Part shown: in pieces, positions 1 through 8,891 of the stretch
Position numbering within the stretch: position 1 is the first letter of the stretch
Layout of the letters: each line of letters starts with the position of its first letter
NCBI RefSeq assembly: GCF_009183415.1
Contig: NZ_WEHU01000007.1
Span: 1 to 64,000, forward strand
From: Bacillus sp. B1-b2
Lineage (GTDB): Bacteria; Bacillota; Bacilli; Bacillales; Cytobacillaceae
Direction of reading: 5' to 3'
Length of the DNA stretch: 64,000 bases
Translations under genes and position numbers: made by a program
Notes under the pieces: generated by a model
Told to the model about the DNA's origin: nothing
What the model saw: only the letters and a program-made list of their open reading frames with translations
Databases searched by the model: none

Positions 1-1
1 G

Positions 2-103
2 TGGTTAGATAACCAATTAACTACCAATGGATATGATAATGTAAAGCGTATACTTTACGCAGATTGGCGAGAGAGTGAAGGCATACATGTAAGTCCTAAA
101 TAA
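2..103 (+). CDS. 3' end of an unidentified gene (partial)
   Basis: An open frame enters from the left edge and stops at TAA 101-103, giving 33 residues that begin WLDNQLTTNGYD and end EGIHVSPK. The residue mix (Trp, Tyr, charged residues) looks like real coding sequence and there is no stop inside. I do not recognise the family. It lies on the inner side of the Tn3-type end at 245-282, so it may be cargo of that transposon or of the flanking replicon. The upstream part lies outside the window. Confidence 0.35.
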   Translation, partial: WLDNQLTTNGYDNVKRILYADWRESEGIHVSPK

Positions 104-244
104 AATTTGTTAGGATAAGAGCACATCAATTTTCTTGGTGAATATAAACTTTAGTCTTCAACAATCAGGCGCTTTAATGAAGTAACTAAAGCCTAATTTT
201 TCACTTATAACACCGAGAAATTAGACTTTTTATATTTTGATTTC

Positions 245-282
245 CTTAACGTTGTAAATCCGCATTTTCCTGACGCTACCCC
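245..282 (-). repeat. Tn3-family 38-bp terminal inverted repeat, facing left
   Basis: Read on the minus strand from 282, the sequence starts GGGGTAGCGTCAGG and runs for 38 bp. It is identical base for base to 57126-57163 on the plus strand. GGGG-starting 38-bp ends are the hallmark of Tn3-family transposons. The similarity continues inward, with mismatches, to about position 158 (for example the shared GCGCCTGATTGT), so the subterminal region is conserved too. The outer flank is TAATA at 283-287. It does not match the AAAGA flank of the right copy, so no simple target duplication is visible. Confidence 0.8.
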
Positions 283-283
283 T

Positions 284-403
284 AATAGAACCCTGAAAAG
301 AATAACGAAAGATATAGAAATCGGACAAGTATTTAAAATAGAAAAGGTTAATGGGGATTGGGTCGCATTCACGAAAGACAAAAAAGATGGTCAGAGAAAA
401 TGA
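284..403 (+). pseudogene. fragment of an unidentified protein next to the Tn3 end
   Basis: A frame that is open through the transposon end and beyond gives a 39-residue tail containing IEIGQVFKIEKVNGDWVAF and then TGA at 401-403. The pattern of alternating hydrophobic residues with Gly-Asp-Trp resembles the end of a bacterial SH3-like domain, as in cell-wall hydrolases, but this is only a resemblance. No start codon belongs to it on the island side. It probably lost its 5' part when the transposon end arrived. Confidence 0.25.
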
Positions 404-440
404 ATTATGGTTTAATAAATTACTAATAGGAGTAGTATTT

Positions 441-593
441 ATGAATGACGTTTGGGACGTATCAATGCTAAAAGGTGTAGCGGATGTGTGAGGTTACCAA
501 ATAAACGCAACAAGCGCTACAGAAGCTGTCTTGGTCGCTGAACAATCCTTTTTAGGTAAGGTCATAAGGGAGGCTTTAGCGGAGTACGCTTAA
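441..593 (+). pseudogene. short ORF interrupted by an in-frame TGA
   Basis: A good ribosome binding site (AGGAG at 429-433) precedes ATG 441. The frame reads 16 codons, meets TGA at 489-491, then continues in the same frame for 33 more codons (GYQINATSATEA... to LAEYA) before TAA 591-593. I do not recognise the product. The simplest reading is a small gene killed by one nonsense mutation. Recoding of the TGA is possible but not supported here, because I find no convincing stem-loop right after it, unlike the two genes near 63000-63800. Confidence 0.3.
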
Positions 594-688
594 GACTAGA
601 TGAAGACAATGAATATAAACTCGTTATAAATGTGATGGTACAATAGACAACAAGGCGGACTGAATAAGGTCTGTTTTTTTTGTTTATC

Positions 689-716
689 AAAGGGTTGTAC
701 GAATATACAACCCTTT
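689..716 (+). terminator. intrinsic terminator
   Basis: Perfect 10-bp stem AAAGGGTTGT / ACAACCCTTT with an 8-base loop (699-706), followed on the plus strand by a run of T to 722. It ends rightward transcription from the broken genes. It also sits just past the 3' end of the integrase gene on the other strand, where it can act as a weaker terminator. Confidence 0.85.
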
Positions 717-738
717 TTTTTATATTGTCACCTGTAAA

Positions 739-1902
739 TCACAATGAATTAATGATACTTGAATTTTTCCAAGCATGTCCCGCATTGTTTTCTCTTCTTG
801 ATTTCTTCTGCAGATAAATAGATGTTGTTTGAATCGATTTGTGCCCCAATGCAATTTTAATTTGATCCAAACTCGCCCCTTGATCAGAACTAATTTGTGC
901 AAAAGCATGTCTTAGTGTATGTGGTGTAATTGGATTTTTCCTTGTTTTGATGAAAGGTAAATCCGCTTCATTAATTTTTTTTGTTAAATAATTAGATAAA
1001 TACTTATAATTGTATGGTTTCCCTTTGTTCGTCATAAAAATATACGAATTATCACTACCATCTAATATAAAATCTAACCGTCTTGTTCGTCGAAATTTCC
1101 GTATTTCTTCTATTATATATGGATGTAAGAGTACCTCTCTTTCATGTCTCCCTTTTCCTAATACATATAACCAGTAATCTCCATCCACATAAGAAATATC
1201 CGATATTTTACTATGACATAATTCGTTTATTCTAAGCCCTGTTGTAATTAAGGTTGCTAGTAAACCATGAACAATGGGATGGTCTTTATAATAGTCCAAT
1301 ATCTGCACTACCTCATTTTTTCCTAAATCCCTATCTGGCCGATCAATATCCCGCACATTACTACTCAACATTTTTTCATGCAGCGGAACTTCTATATACT
1401 TTGTTTTATACAAAAAAGAAAGAAATCCTTTAAGAACTACCATTTTACGACTCAGTGTAGAAACTGCGTATGGCTTCTTCCCCTTCCCTAACGGAGCTGC
1501 AGCTAACCACTCTTGAAATTTTCTAATATGTACATGATTGAGTAGTTTAAATACCTGATAGGGATTTTGCTGTGCATTTAAATCTAATCCAATGGAAAAA
1601 GCATTTTCTATTATCTGTTTATACATGATAAGTAAATCTCTGCTGTACTCTTTGATGGTGTTCTCCATTTTATTCTTTCGTATATCCATATCTTTCTTTT
1701 GGTGTAAAAATAAATACATCATTTCCAAGTCATTTATTTCCTTATTGTTAGATACGTCCTCCATAATGATTAACTCGTCAGGTAAATTTTGAAATAGCGA
1801 TGGATCTGTTAAAGTTTTTGAAAACGATGCGATGGACGACTGACTTCCAGTAAATTCTAACGAATTTTTGTTCGAATGGAATGAAATTTCCTTTTCTAGC
1901 AT
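739..1902 (-). CDS. tyrosine recombinase/integrase (phage-type)
   Basis: About 387 residues. This is a site-specific recombinase of the tyrosine (XerC/D-like) family, presumably responsible for integration and excision of the element. The catalytic pattern is visible: Arg in TGLRINELC, Lys near the GKGRHEREV turn, the HTLRHAFAQ box, the GHKSIQTTS box and the nucleophile Tyr in IYLQKK. An N-terminal SAM-like core-binding domain of about 200 residues comes first. I chose ATG 1902 because AGAGGTG lies just upstream; an in-frame ATG at 1935 has no good ribosome binding site. The gene lies at the left edge of the island, facing outward, as is usual for an integrase beside its att site. The att site itself was not identified. 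Confidence 0.85.
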   Translation of the reverse strand: MLEKEISFHSNKNSLEFTGSQSSIASFSKTLTDPSLFQNLPDELIIMEDVSNNKEINDLEMMYLFLHQKKDMDIRKNKMENTIKEYSRDLLIMYKQIIENAFSIGLDLNAQQNPYQVFKLLNHVHIRKFQEWLAAAPLGKGKKPYAVSTLSRKMVVLKGFLSFLYKTKYIEVPLHEKMLSSNVRDIDRPDRDLGKNEVVQILDYYKDHPIVHGLLATLITTGLRINELCHSKISDISYVDGDYWLYVLGKGRHEREVLLHPYIIEEIRKFRRTRRLDFILDGSDNSYIFMTNKGKPYNYKYLSNYLTKKINEADLPFIKTRKNPITPHTLRHAFAQISSDQGASLDQIKIALGHKSIQTTSIYLQKKSRRENNAGHAWKNSSIINSL

Positions 1903-2186
1903 TTTTTCACCTCTTTTAGCATTTTTTGAAAACAAAGTGATTATATGGTTATATGTGACTCGTTATTAATTTAATTTAGGTATATTTAATATCTACTTCT
2001 ATATTAGTAGAAAAATACTTTATTTGTCTACTATATATACATATAAATAAAATTAATATTTAAAATACATTTTAATATAAAATAGTAGGTATTATATTTT
2101 TTTATATAAAATAGATATTAAACCTTTGTTTAATATTAAGATACATATTATAATCTTATTAATGATAAAAGGAAGAGGTGGATTTT
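1903..2186. other. AT-rich intergenic region between integrase and 2187 gene
   Basis: About 280 bases of very AT-rich DNA with several overlapping short dyads (for example TATATTAGTAG near 2002 and CTACTATATATACATAT near 2029) and repeated AATAT runs. It holds the divergent promoters of the integrase and the 2187 gene. It is also a plausible place for the integrase binding sites or attP core. No gene is seen in it. Confidence 0.4.
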
Positions 2187-2510
2187 TTGATTAGCGAAAG
2201 TTTATACCGAGCATTAGATGAAAGTACTTTTTTTGTAAGTAAATATGAAGTGCAAGTGAAAACTTATTTCTTACAAAAATCCAAATATGGTCTTAGAGTG
2301 CAAGTTAGTAGATTTGTAGATAAAAGAGGAAGTTTGAGTCGAGAAAAAGATACAGTGGAGATTAAATTATTGATAGGGGGAGGAGGGGTAGTTATTGATA
2401 AAACTTTTAAAAGTATTACATTAGAAAAACCAACAAGAAAAAAGGTAGAAGAATGTATAACAGATTTTTTAGAGAATGCTAGTGAGTATTGTAAACAAAG
2501 CAAGAATTAA
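2187..2510 (+). CDS. small protein of unknown function
   Basis: About 107 residues and soluble, with no signal peptide or membrane segment. It contains a Gly-rich turn (LLIGGGG) in the middle and a helical C-terminus with Cys (ENASEYCKQSKN). I chose TTG 2187, preceded by AAGAGGTGG at good spacing; an in-frame GTG at 2178 overlaps that ribosome binding site. I do not recognise a family. It sits between the integrase and a double-HTH regulator, so a small control protein is one possibility, but nothing in the sequence proves it. Confidence 0.55.
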   Translation: MISESLYRALDESTFFVSKYEVQVKTYFLQKSKYGLRVQVSRFVDKRGSLSREKDTVEIKLLIGGGGVVIDKTFKSITLEKPTRKKVEECITDFLENASEYCKQSKN

Positions 2511-2644
2511 TACATAAATTAGAATTATTCCCCAATTGAATATTGACTATAGTAAATGGTAACATATAAATAGATTATAATATTGAGTTAATATTAAATG
2601 ATATGTATACACTATTTTAATAATGATTAGTTGGGGAGAATAAA

Positions 2645-3625
2645 ATGGGCCAAGAAGATAAGAAAAAGCAAATTACTACAAAACAGGCTGCAGAATTATT
2701 AGGTGTTGCTGAGAATACAGTTTTATCATATTCCAGACAAGGCATATTAACTGCAGTGAATGAAAAAAGTTGGCAAATTGACAATACGAAGTACTTTTAT
2801 ATAGATGATGTAGAAGAGGTAAAAGACAAATTAAAAAAGCCAGGACTTAGCACTGGTGAAGTTGCTGCACAATTAGGTGTATCTACTGTAACGGTATTTA
2901 ACTATATAAAGGATGGTAAACTTACTGCAGAGAAAGAAGTTTATAGAGGTAGGGAATTATATTTTATTAAACAAACGGAGCTTGAACGTTTTCAAAAAAA
3001 TTATAAAAATATGAGAAGTAGAAATAATAAAGAGTTTTATTCCAAACCAAATAAACATGGTTGGTTTCAATTGTTTATTCATGAAAGAAGTGAAGAACAT
3101 GGAAGATTGATGGTTGGGGAAGATGAAGATTACTTTTTATTAACTGCTAGTGGAAATAAGATTCCATATACGAAAATTGAGCAATATGGTTTTAAACCGG
3201 TTTATTTAATTGAAAGAGGTTCTATAATTTCCAAAAGGAAATTTGCTAAGTTTGTGTTCCCTTATGAATATAAGGTTAAAACTAATATATACTCTTTCAT
3301 AGATAAATGTTATGAATATATCACTCCAACAAATATGAAGATGAACATAAATAAACAAACAATCGAGTTAGAAATTAAACCATATTGTTTTCCGTACGAT
3401 ACTTTAGATGAAGAAACGATTAAAACTATTAAGAAGTATATGGTGGAAGGTTCTATAATCTCAACGGTTAAAGGAATTTATATAGATTCTGAATATGAGT
3501 TGCTATCTATAGAAATACCTACCCAGGTTAAGGATTCTTTGAAACAGATTGCTTCTGAGGGGAATTTTACTTTAGAAGAGTTGGTTTCTGAAATTCTTTT
3601 AGAGTATGTTAACGAAAAACACTAA
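2645..3625 (+). CDS. DNA-binding protein with two MerR-like helix-turn-helix motifs
   Basis: 326 residues. Two similar winged HTH segments occur in tandem near the N-terminus: residues about 10-40 (ITTKQAAELLGVAENTVLSY) and about 65-95 (LSTGEVAAQLGVSTVTVFNY). Each is followed by a K-x-G/D-x-L turn, as in MerR/excisionase-type domains. The remaining 200 residues are mixed alpha/beta and unrecognised. They end in a helix (ASEGNFTLEELVSEILLEYV) that resembles a ribbon-helix-helix-like dimerisation segment. GGGGAG precedes the ATG at good spacing. Its place between the integrase and the defence operon suggests a regulator of one or the other. Binding sites were not identified. Confidence 0.65.
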   Translation: MGQEDKKKQITTKQAAELLGVAENTVLSYSRQGILTAVNEKSWQIDNTKYFYIDDVEEVKDKLKKPGLSTGEVAAQLGVSTVTVFNYIKDGKLTAEKEVYRGRELYFIKQTELERFQKNYKNMRSRNNKEFYSKPNKHGWFQLFIHERSEEHGRLMVGEDEDYFLLTASGNKIPYTKIEQYGFKPVYLIERGSIISKRKFAKFVFPYEYKVKTNIYSFIDKCYEYITPTNMKMNINKQTIELEIKPYCFPYDTLDEETIKTIKKYMVEGSIISTVKGIYIDSEYELLSIEIPTQVKDSLKQIASEGNFTLEELVSEILLEYVNEKH

Positions 3626-3827
3626 ACTTTTTTATCTGAATAAACTCGTTTTATAGGAAAAAGTAATTTAGACTTTCTGCTAAAATGCAAAAGGATAAGG
3701 TGGGTATTAAGCATAGAGCGGAGAGGTTAATTAATAAAATTATTGAAATCTAACATTGAAATTAGAAATTGTCGTATCTTTCGCTATTAATACACTTAAA
3801 AAACGAAGGTTTAGAGAAGGAGATTGC

Positions 3828-5498
3828 ATGATAAACACGGTAAGAAATGTTGTAGATGAATATATATTAAAAAGAGATAATATTGGTCCTATTGATCCAG
3901 AGAGGGAAGAAATTATTAATCAATATTTTCGAAATAGGAAAGGAGAAGAAATCGCAGAGCATTTAATAAATGCTACTGTTAGTGAAACTGGCGGTTTGAC
4001 AGCTTTATCGGGATTTTATTATCAATTTTTAGTTACAATTGAATATATTGTAGAGATGTTAGAGGATAAATGGGATTTTGTTATTATGGAATACCATGAT
4101 GATATTGTAGTAGGTAAAGGCAATAAAGTTCGCTTTGTACAAGTAAAAACTAGTCAGAAAATCAAACTGGAAGTCACGGAGTCTCCTGCTTCAAGTTTAT
4201 ATAGAAGGAGCAATAAAGAAATAAACAAGAAACAATTTCTTCAAGCTAATTCCTGGGTAGATAAATTGTTATTAAATGCAACTCTAACTAAAAAATCTGA
4301 AGAATACGAAACAGAATTTCAATTATATTCAAGTTATCATTTTATTCGTACCAAAAATTATAATTTTGATCATTATACAGATAATAAGTTATTTAATAAA
4401 GAGGTTTCTTCAGATGATGGTTTGCTCAAAGTATTATCGGAGAAAGTGTTTGACGATAAAGGAACAGAGTTTACTTATTTAAGTTTATGTGGAGAAAGTA
4501 TAGAGTCACTACTAAAACGTTTTTATTTACATACGGGATCATCTTTGCAAGAAATAGATAAGTTTCAAGATTATTTATGTATGAAACTTAATAGAATTAT
4601 TTTTAGTGGGTATGGGGAAAATGTATCTATTGCCGTTTCAGATTTAAATTTTATTATAGGGTATTTATTTGAAGAATGTACTGATAAAACTAATATAGAA
4701 CGATTAATTATTACAAAGGAAAAGATCGTTAATTTATTAGATATCGTTAGAAAGAAAGCACTGTCCCAAGCCAGTTTAATAGTAAACCAGCATGAAGGCA
4801 TTACTATTATTAATAGAGTTATAGATGAATTATTAAATAGCGTTAAAGACTTTAGAAATTCAGAAATCGTTAATAGTTTAATTTATGAATATAAGAAGTA
4901 TTTAGAGTGTTGGATATTAAATGAGGGTGGAGATATAAAAAAATTATTTGAACGTCTATTTGATGGCACTAATAAAACCTCAATTTATTCAAGATTAAGC
5001 ACTAATATGAAAGAAAATAGTTTATTGGAGTTATTTACTCTAATAATAATGCTCACAGTGAGTAAAAATAAAAAGACAAGATTCGATGGAAACGAATCAT
5101 TGGTAGCGAAAAAATTTGAAGATATAGATGAAATTTTTGCATTTTTAAGATTAGAAGTTGCAAAAAAGAAACCCGAAGTTATTGAAAGATTAAACGGTAT
5201 TATAAAAAATGCAAGTTTAAAAGAGCAGCTTTATCTAATGGGAATAGATTTAAATATCATTATACAAAATTATAATGATAGAAAGTTTGACAAAATTGAA
5301 CCTCTCAAGATATACGTTAAGGAATCAATAGATATTGAAGAGTTGGAAGATAACCAAAAACTAAATGAGGTTCCAATCATAGCTAAATTATTACCCGGAA
5401 ATATTATGAAAGCTGATTTTTATGATGCTTTGGAAGAAGATGATATAGAAAAGTATTTAGTGGAAAGGTTAGAAGAGTTAGAGGAGGGTGTTCTTTGA
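3828..5498 (+). CDS. lmuA: Lamassu/ABC-3C effector with DUF4297 (Cap4-like) nuclease domain
   Basis: 556 residues. The N-terminal region carries the DUF4297/Cap4 dsDNA-nuclease signature: GGLTALSGFYYQF at about residues 54-66, an Asp in YHDDIVVGKG, and the QVK catalytic element in VQVKTSQK near residue 104. This is a PD-(D/E)xK-type active site. The rest is helical and would bind the partner proteins. ATG 3828 has AAGGAG at ideal spacing, whereas the in-frame ATG at 3756 does not. The gene overlaps the next by 4 bases, and the third gene is an SMC-like ATPase, matching Lamassu-Cap4 / DdmABC organisation. In that family the nuclease is thought to be unleashed on phage or plasmid DNA by the ATPase sensor. 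The role here is inferred from that family. Confidence 0.75.
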   Translation: MINTVRNVVDEYILKRDNIGPIDPEREEIINQYFRNRKGEEIAEHLINATVSETGGLTALSGFYYQFLVTIEYIVEMLEDKWDFVIMEYHDDIVVGKGNKVRFVQVKTSQKIKLEVTESPASSLYRRSNKEINKKQFLQANSWVDKLLLNATLTKKSEEYETEFQLYSSYHFIRTKNYNFDHYTDNKLFNKEVSSDDGLLKVLSEKVFDDKGTEFTYLSLCGESIESLLKRFYLHTGSSLQEIDKFQDYLCMKLNRIIFSGYGENVSIAVSDLNFIIGYLFEECTDKTNIERLIITKEKIVNLLDIVRKKALSQASLIVNQHEGITIINRVIDELLNSVKDFRNSEIVNSLIYEYKKYLECWILNEGGDIKKLFERLFDGTNKTSIYSRLSTNMKENSLLELFTLIIMLTVSKNKKTRFDGNESLVAKKFEDIDEIFAFLRLEVAKKKPEVIERLNGIIKNASLKEQLYLMGIDLNIIIQNYNDRKFDKIEPLKIYVKESIDIEELEDNQKLNEVPIIAKLLPGNIMKADFYDALEEDDIEKYLVERLEELEEGVL

Positions 5499-6055
5499 AT
5501 AATTTTAATTTAGTACATAATAGACTAATTCAAAAGAATTTTAAAGCATTAGAAAATGAAGAAGTGGAGAAGCTAGGCTTTTCCCTATATGGAAATGAAA
5601 CAATTAGAGTTTTTCTTAAGCGATTACACATGGAATTAGAACATGAAAATATAAATATCTATTCCAATCAAATAAGAATACTGCTATTAGAGCAAAGTGA
5701 AAATATTTATAATAGTTATTTTATCCTTTGTACAGATGAAGAAATAAACTATGAACAGTTTTTCATGATAGAACGTAATAATATAGCGTTAAGAAAGTAT
5801 GTTGTTAGGGATGAAAATGATTTAAATCGAATTCCATTTTTGGATAATACAGTCGATAAAAAAGGAGGTAATTCAGAAAATTTAAGGGAAACTGAATATA
5901 ATGAGGAAGTGAAAGTGTTATTTTCTCTTTTAAAACAATATGATAGTGAAAATATTAAATTGAAAGATTATCAAGTTGGGGAAATAGTAAATACTTTAAT
6001 GCAAGGGATGGAAATTGATTATGAACATTCAAAAGTTGATAATAAAGAATTTTAA
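5495..6055 (+). CDS. lmuC: middle component of the Lamassu/ABC-3C operon
   Basis: 186 residues, starting with TTG 5495 that overlaps the TGA of the nuclease gene (TTGA). GAGGAGG is 5-8 bases upstream. No catalytic motif is visible. It is acidic and helical at both ends with a beta-rich centre (YNSYFILCTDEEINYEQFFM), which is typical of the poorly conserved middle proteins that bridge nuclease and SMC subunits in ABC-three-component systems. It overlaps the ATPase gene by 35 bases, so the three genes are almost certainly co-translated. The identification rests mainly on position and size. Confidence 0.6.
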   Translation: MNNFNLVHNRLIQKNFKALENEEVEKLGFSLYGNETIRVFLKRLHMELEHENINIYSNQIRILLLEQSENIYNSYFILCTDEEINYEQFFMIERNNIALRKYVVRDENDLNRIPFLDNTVDKKGGNSENLRETEYNEEVKVLFSLLKQYDSENIKLKDYQVGEIVNTLMQGMEIDYEHSKVDNKEF

Positions 6056-8717
6056 AAACTATATGGGAGAGGTCGTATTTGATTTATCCAAGGAAGTTAT
6101 ACTTCTATACGGTGCCAATGGATTTGGTAAAAGTTCTTTCTTTGATGCTATTGAATGGTGTTTAACAGGAAAAATAAATAGATTTGATGGTTCAGAAAAT
6201 GAGCTGAAATACGATATTGTTAATAAAAGAATTCATATTGAAGAGAGCTTTGAAGTAGCAGTTACTTTAGAATTCGATGGGAATACTTTAATTAGATACT
6301 TTAATGTAACAAATGGTAACGTTGGAAATTTGCAAGTGAGAATTATATCAAAAGATGACAATGTTCATATTGGTCAAGAACAAATAGAAAATTTCTTAAA
6401 AATGCACACTGCGAATTCTATTACATATGAACGAGGGGGTTTTAGTCAATTATTAAAGCAAGCTTATATTCTATCTCAAGATCAAGTGACAGATTTTATT
6501 ACAAGTGAAGATTCGAAAGAACGGTATAAAGCTTTAGCTAATATAATGGGTTTAAAATCAATGCTTCTCGAATTTGATAATTTTAAAAGAGTATTAAAAG
6601 GTTTAGAAAAAAATAAAGATAATTTATCTGACCAAATTAGTGAGTTAGATAAGGCTATAATAAACAAGAAAGAAACAATGCACTATTTTGAAAGAGAGAA
6701 ATTAGACGAATTATCGAGTACGTATGGAATTTTATTATCGGATGGCAATACAAAAATCAATGTGGAAAATGAAATAGCTAAAAGACTAAATACTAAAAAC
6801 CATTTAGAGAAATACATAGAATTTTACAGTAAAATAGAAGATGGGCAAAGAAATAGTAGCCTTAATGAATTGAAGAATCTTTTGAATGATTATGAATCTA
6901 GAGAAGAACTTCTTTTAGGTAAAAAGAAAAAAGCAGAACTTCTATTAGAACGTTTAAGCGATAAAATACTGAGTTTGTCAAATTTAGAAGAGAATTTAGA
7001 AAAAGTTAACGGATTAAAAGGTGAACTTAATGGTCTACAGATTTTATTGAAAGAGTTAAATGTTGAAGAAAGTAATATCGATGAATTAAATGAAAAGCTT
7101 GAATTACTAAGAAGTGAGCAATTAAAGATAGAATACAATTTAGCAGCTGTAAAATTTAAAAGTATAAATATTCCTCTGATTGAAAATGCAAAAAAATCTA
7201 TTGATTTTATAATGGAAAAATTAGAACGATTAAGTAGTCGATTTCAAAAAAATAATAGTGTATCGGAGAAAATAGAGAGAATTATTGAGGAGAATAAAGA
7301 TCAAGTTCTAGCTAAATTAATATCAGGCATTAGAGATGTTCAAGTATACACGAATAAATATGATTTAAATTATTGTCCTGTTTGTTCTTCACAAACAAAT
7401 AATTTAAATAGTGATATAGCTCAAAATTTAAATGATTATTTGAATCAACTTAATGATGAAAGTAGTTATTATGAGAAATCTATAAGCTTATCAAAACATC
7501 TTGAAAATAGAAAGAAGAAATTAAAAGAAGAAATTAGAAGGCTAAAAAGAAATCAAGAGGAAAATGAAACTAAAATAAAAAACTTTGATAATGAAATAGC
7601 TAATTATAAATCATCAGATTTATTTGATGAAATGTTATTTTCAGAAAAACAATCTATTCTAGAAGAGCATTTAGCAAAAAATTCACTAGAAATAAATCAA
7701 AGAAAAGAAGCAATTGAAGTAATTTTAAAAATAGAAAAAGTATCAAGTGATATATCAGGTTATGAAAAAACCTCTAAAGTTACTAATAAAATAAAGTCTG
7801 CTAAAGACCTGAAAAAAAGTGTTGATAAGAATACTGCGAGAAAATATTTTGTGAATGCGAAATATAAAAATAATATTTCTTTACTTAAAGAAATAAAGAA
7901 TAATATTTCAAGCGTAAATTTAATTATTCTCAATCTACAAAGTTTATTGAATGAGAATCAATATAATCAAAGGTTTATAGAAATATTTGATTTTGCTTTA
8001 GAATCAATACAAAAAATTGACATTGAGATTGATGAAATAAATTTTATTAAAGATTTGTTAGTGAAACAGGAAATTAATAATAATGTTCTAAAACAAATCT
8101 CTAATATCCAAAAAAATAAAAATGATTTAAACTCTAAAATGGGCAAATTGAATTCTTATATAGGTTTATTAGAAAAATATAAGCAAGAAAAACGAAGTTT
8201 GATAGGAGATGGGATTTCGGATTTTCTTAATCGAGGCAATTCTACCGTGCAAAGATATTTTAGATATTTAGATCCGATTCCAAGTGATTGTGATTTAGTA
8301 TTTGAAGGAAGCGAAGAGCAAATAAATATAAAAGTAGCGTATAATAAAGAATTACGTGATAAGCCTGGTGGAAAAAGTAATGCTAAAAATATTTTAAGTT
8401 CAGGGCAATTAAATGTATTAGCCATATCTATATTTTTAGCAATTAATAAAGAACAACAAATACATTCACTAAATTTTGTAGGTATAGATGATCCAATCCA
8501 AAATATGGATGATATTAATCAATACACTATGTGTGACGTTTTAAATAATATAGAAAAGCAACTCATAGTTTCTACACATGATTTTAATTTCTTAAAATTA
8601 TTTATAAAGAAAAATGAGCATAGAAAAAATGATATAATTATCTATAATTTAAAAAGTCCTTACATTAGTTCTGACAAATTAGAAATGATTAAATTTGATT
8701 CTCATAGATCAATTTGA
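6021..8717 (+). CDS. lmuB: SMC/Rad50-like ATPase with zinc hook, Lamassu/ABC-3C sensor subunit
   Basis: About 898 residues. The head is split across the two ends. The N-terminal half has Walker A (LYGANGFGKSSFFDAIEWCL, residues about 29-48). The C-terminal half has the ABC signature (ILSSGQLNVLAISIFL), Walker B (FVGIDDPIQNMDD) and the H-loop (STHDFNFL). Two long coiled-coil arms flank a CxxC zinc hook (YCPVCSSQ, near residue 452), as in Rad50/SbcC. In Lamassu and DdmC-type systems this protein senses foreign DNA ends or replication structures. ATG 6021 is chosen; a TTG at 6015 in frame is an alternative. A hairpin terminator at 8744-8788 closes the operon. Confidence 0.8.
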   Translation: MNIQKLIIKNFKNYMGEVVFDLSKEVILLYGANGFGKSSFFDAIEWCLTGKINRFDGSENELKYDIVNKRIHIEESFEVAVTLEFDGNTLIRYFNVTNGNVGNLQVRIISKDDNVHIGQEQIENFLKMHTANSITYERGGFSQLLKQAYILSQDQVTDFITSEDSKERYKALANIMGLKSMLLEFDNFKRVLKGLEKNKDNLSDQISELDKAIINKKETMHYFEREKLDELSSTYGILLSDGNTKINVENEIAKRLNTKNHLEKYIEFYSKIEDGQRNSSLNELKNLLNDYESREELLLGKKKKAELLLERLSDKILSLSNLEENLEKVNGLKGELNGLQILLKELNVEESNIDELNEKLELLRSEQLKIEYNLAAVKFKSINIPLIENAKKSIDFIMEKLERLSSRFQKNNSVSEKIERIIEENKDQVLAKLISGIRDVQVYTNKYDLNYCPVCSSQTNNLNSDIAQNLNDYLNQLNDESSYYEKSISLSKHLENRKKKLKEEIRRLKRNQEENETKIKNFDNEIANYKSSDLFDEMLFSEKQSILEEHLAKNSLEINQRKEAIEVILKIEKVSSDISGYEKTSKVTNKIKSAKDLKKSVDKNTARKYFVNAKYKNNISLLKEIKNNISSVNLIILNLQSLLNENQYNQRFIEIFDFALESIQKIDIEIDEINFIKDLLVKQEINNNVLKQISNIQKNKNDLNSKMGKLNSYIGLLEKYKQEKRSLIGDGISDFLNRGNSTVQRYFRYLDPIPSDCDLVFEGSEEQINIKVAYNKELRDKPGGKSNAKNILSSGQLNVLAISIFLAINKEQQIHSLNFVGIDDPIQNMDDINQYTMCDVLNNIEKQLIVSTHDFNFLKLFIKKNEHRKNDIIIYNLKSPYISSDKLEMIKFDSHRSI

Positions 8718-8743
8718 ACAAACTTTTTGTTTATTGCAAAATA

Positions 8744-8788
8744 AAAGTGCAGAGCTTTGCATAGGTAAAATGCAGGGTCCTGCACTTT
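8744..8788 (+). terminator. terminator of the Lamassu-type operon
   Basis: AAAGTGCAG at 8744-8752 pairs with CTGCACTTT at 8780-8788, and inner bases (GCTTTGCAT / ATGCAGGGT region) can add pairs. It is followed by ATTTTAT. It lies 27 bases past the ATPase stop codon. Confidence 0.75.
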
Positions 8789-8891
8789 ATTTTATAAGTG
8801 CATAAAAAAAGACTTGCCCGTCACCCCAAGTCCCTCTACTGTAATGGTGTCGAATCATTTACAAGTGGAGGAATATGAAAGGATGCTAGCA

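Noticed and set aside
441-593. The in-frame TGA at 489-491 as a third selenocysteine codon
   Set aside because: The product is unrecognised, no stem-loop stands right after the TGA, and the region is full of broken genes, so a nonsense mutation is simpler.
689-716. TTGTACGAATATACAA as another copy of the 26-bp Xer-like site
   Set aside because: Only the TACGAAT core matches. The sequence is fully explained by the perfect terminator stem with its T-run.
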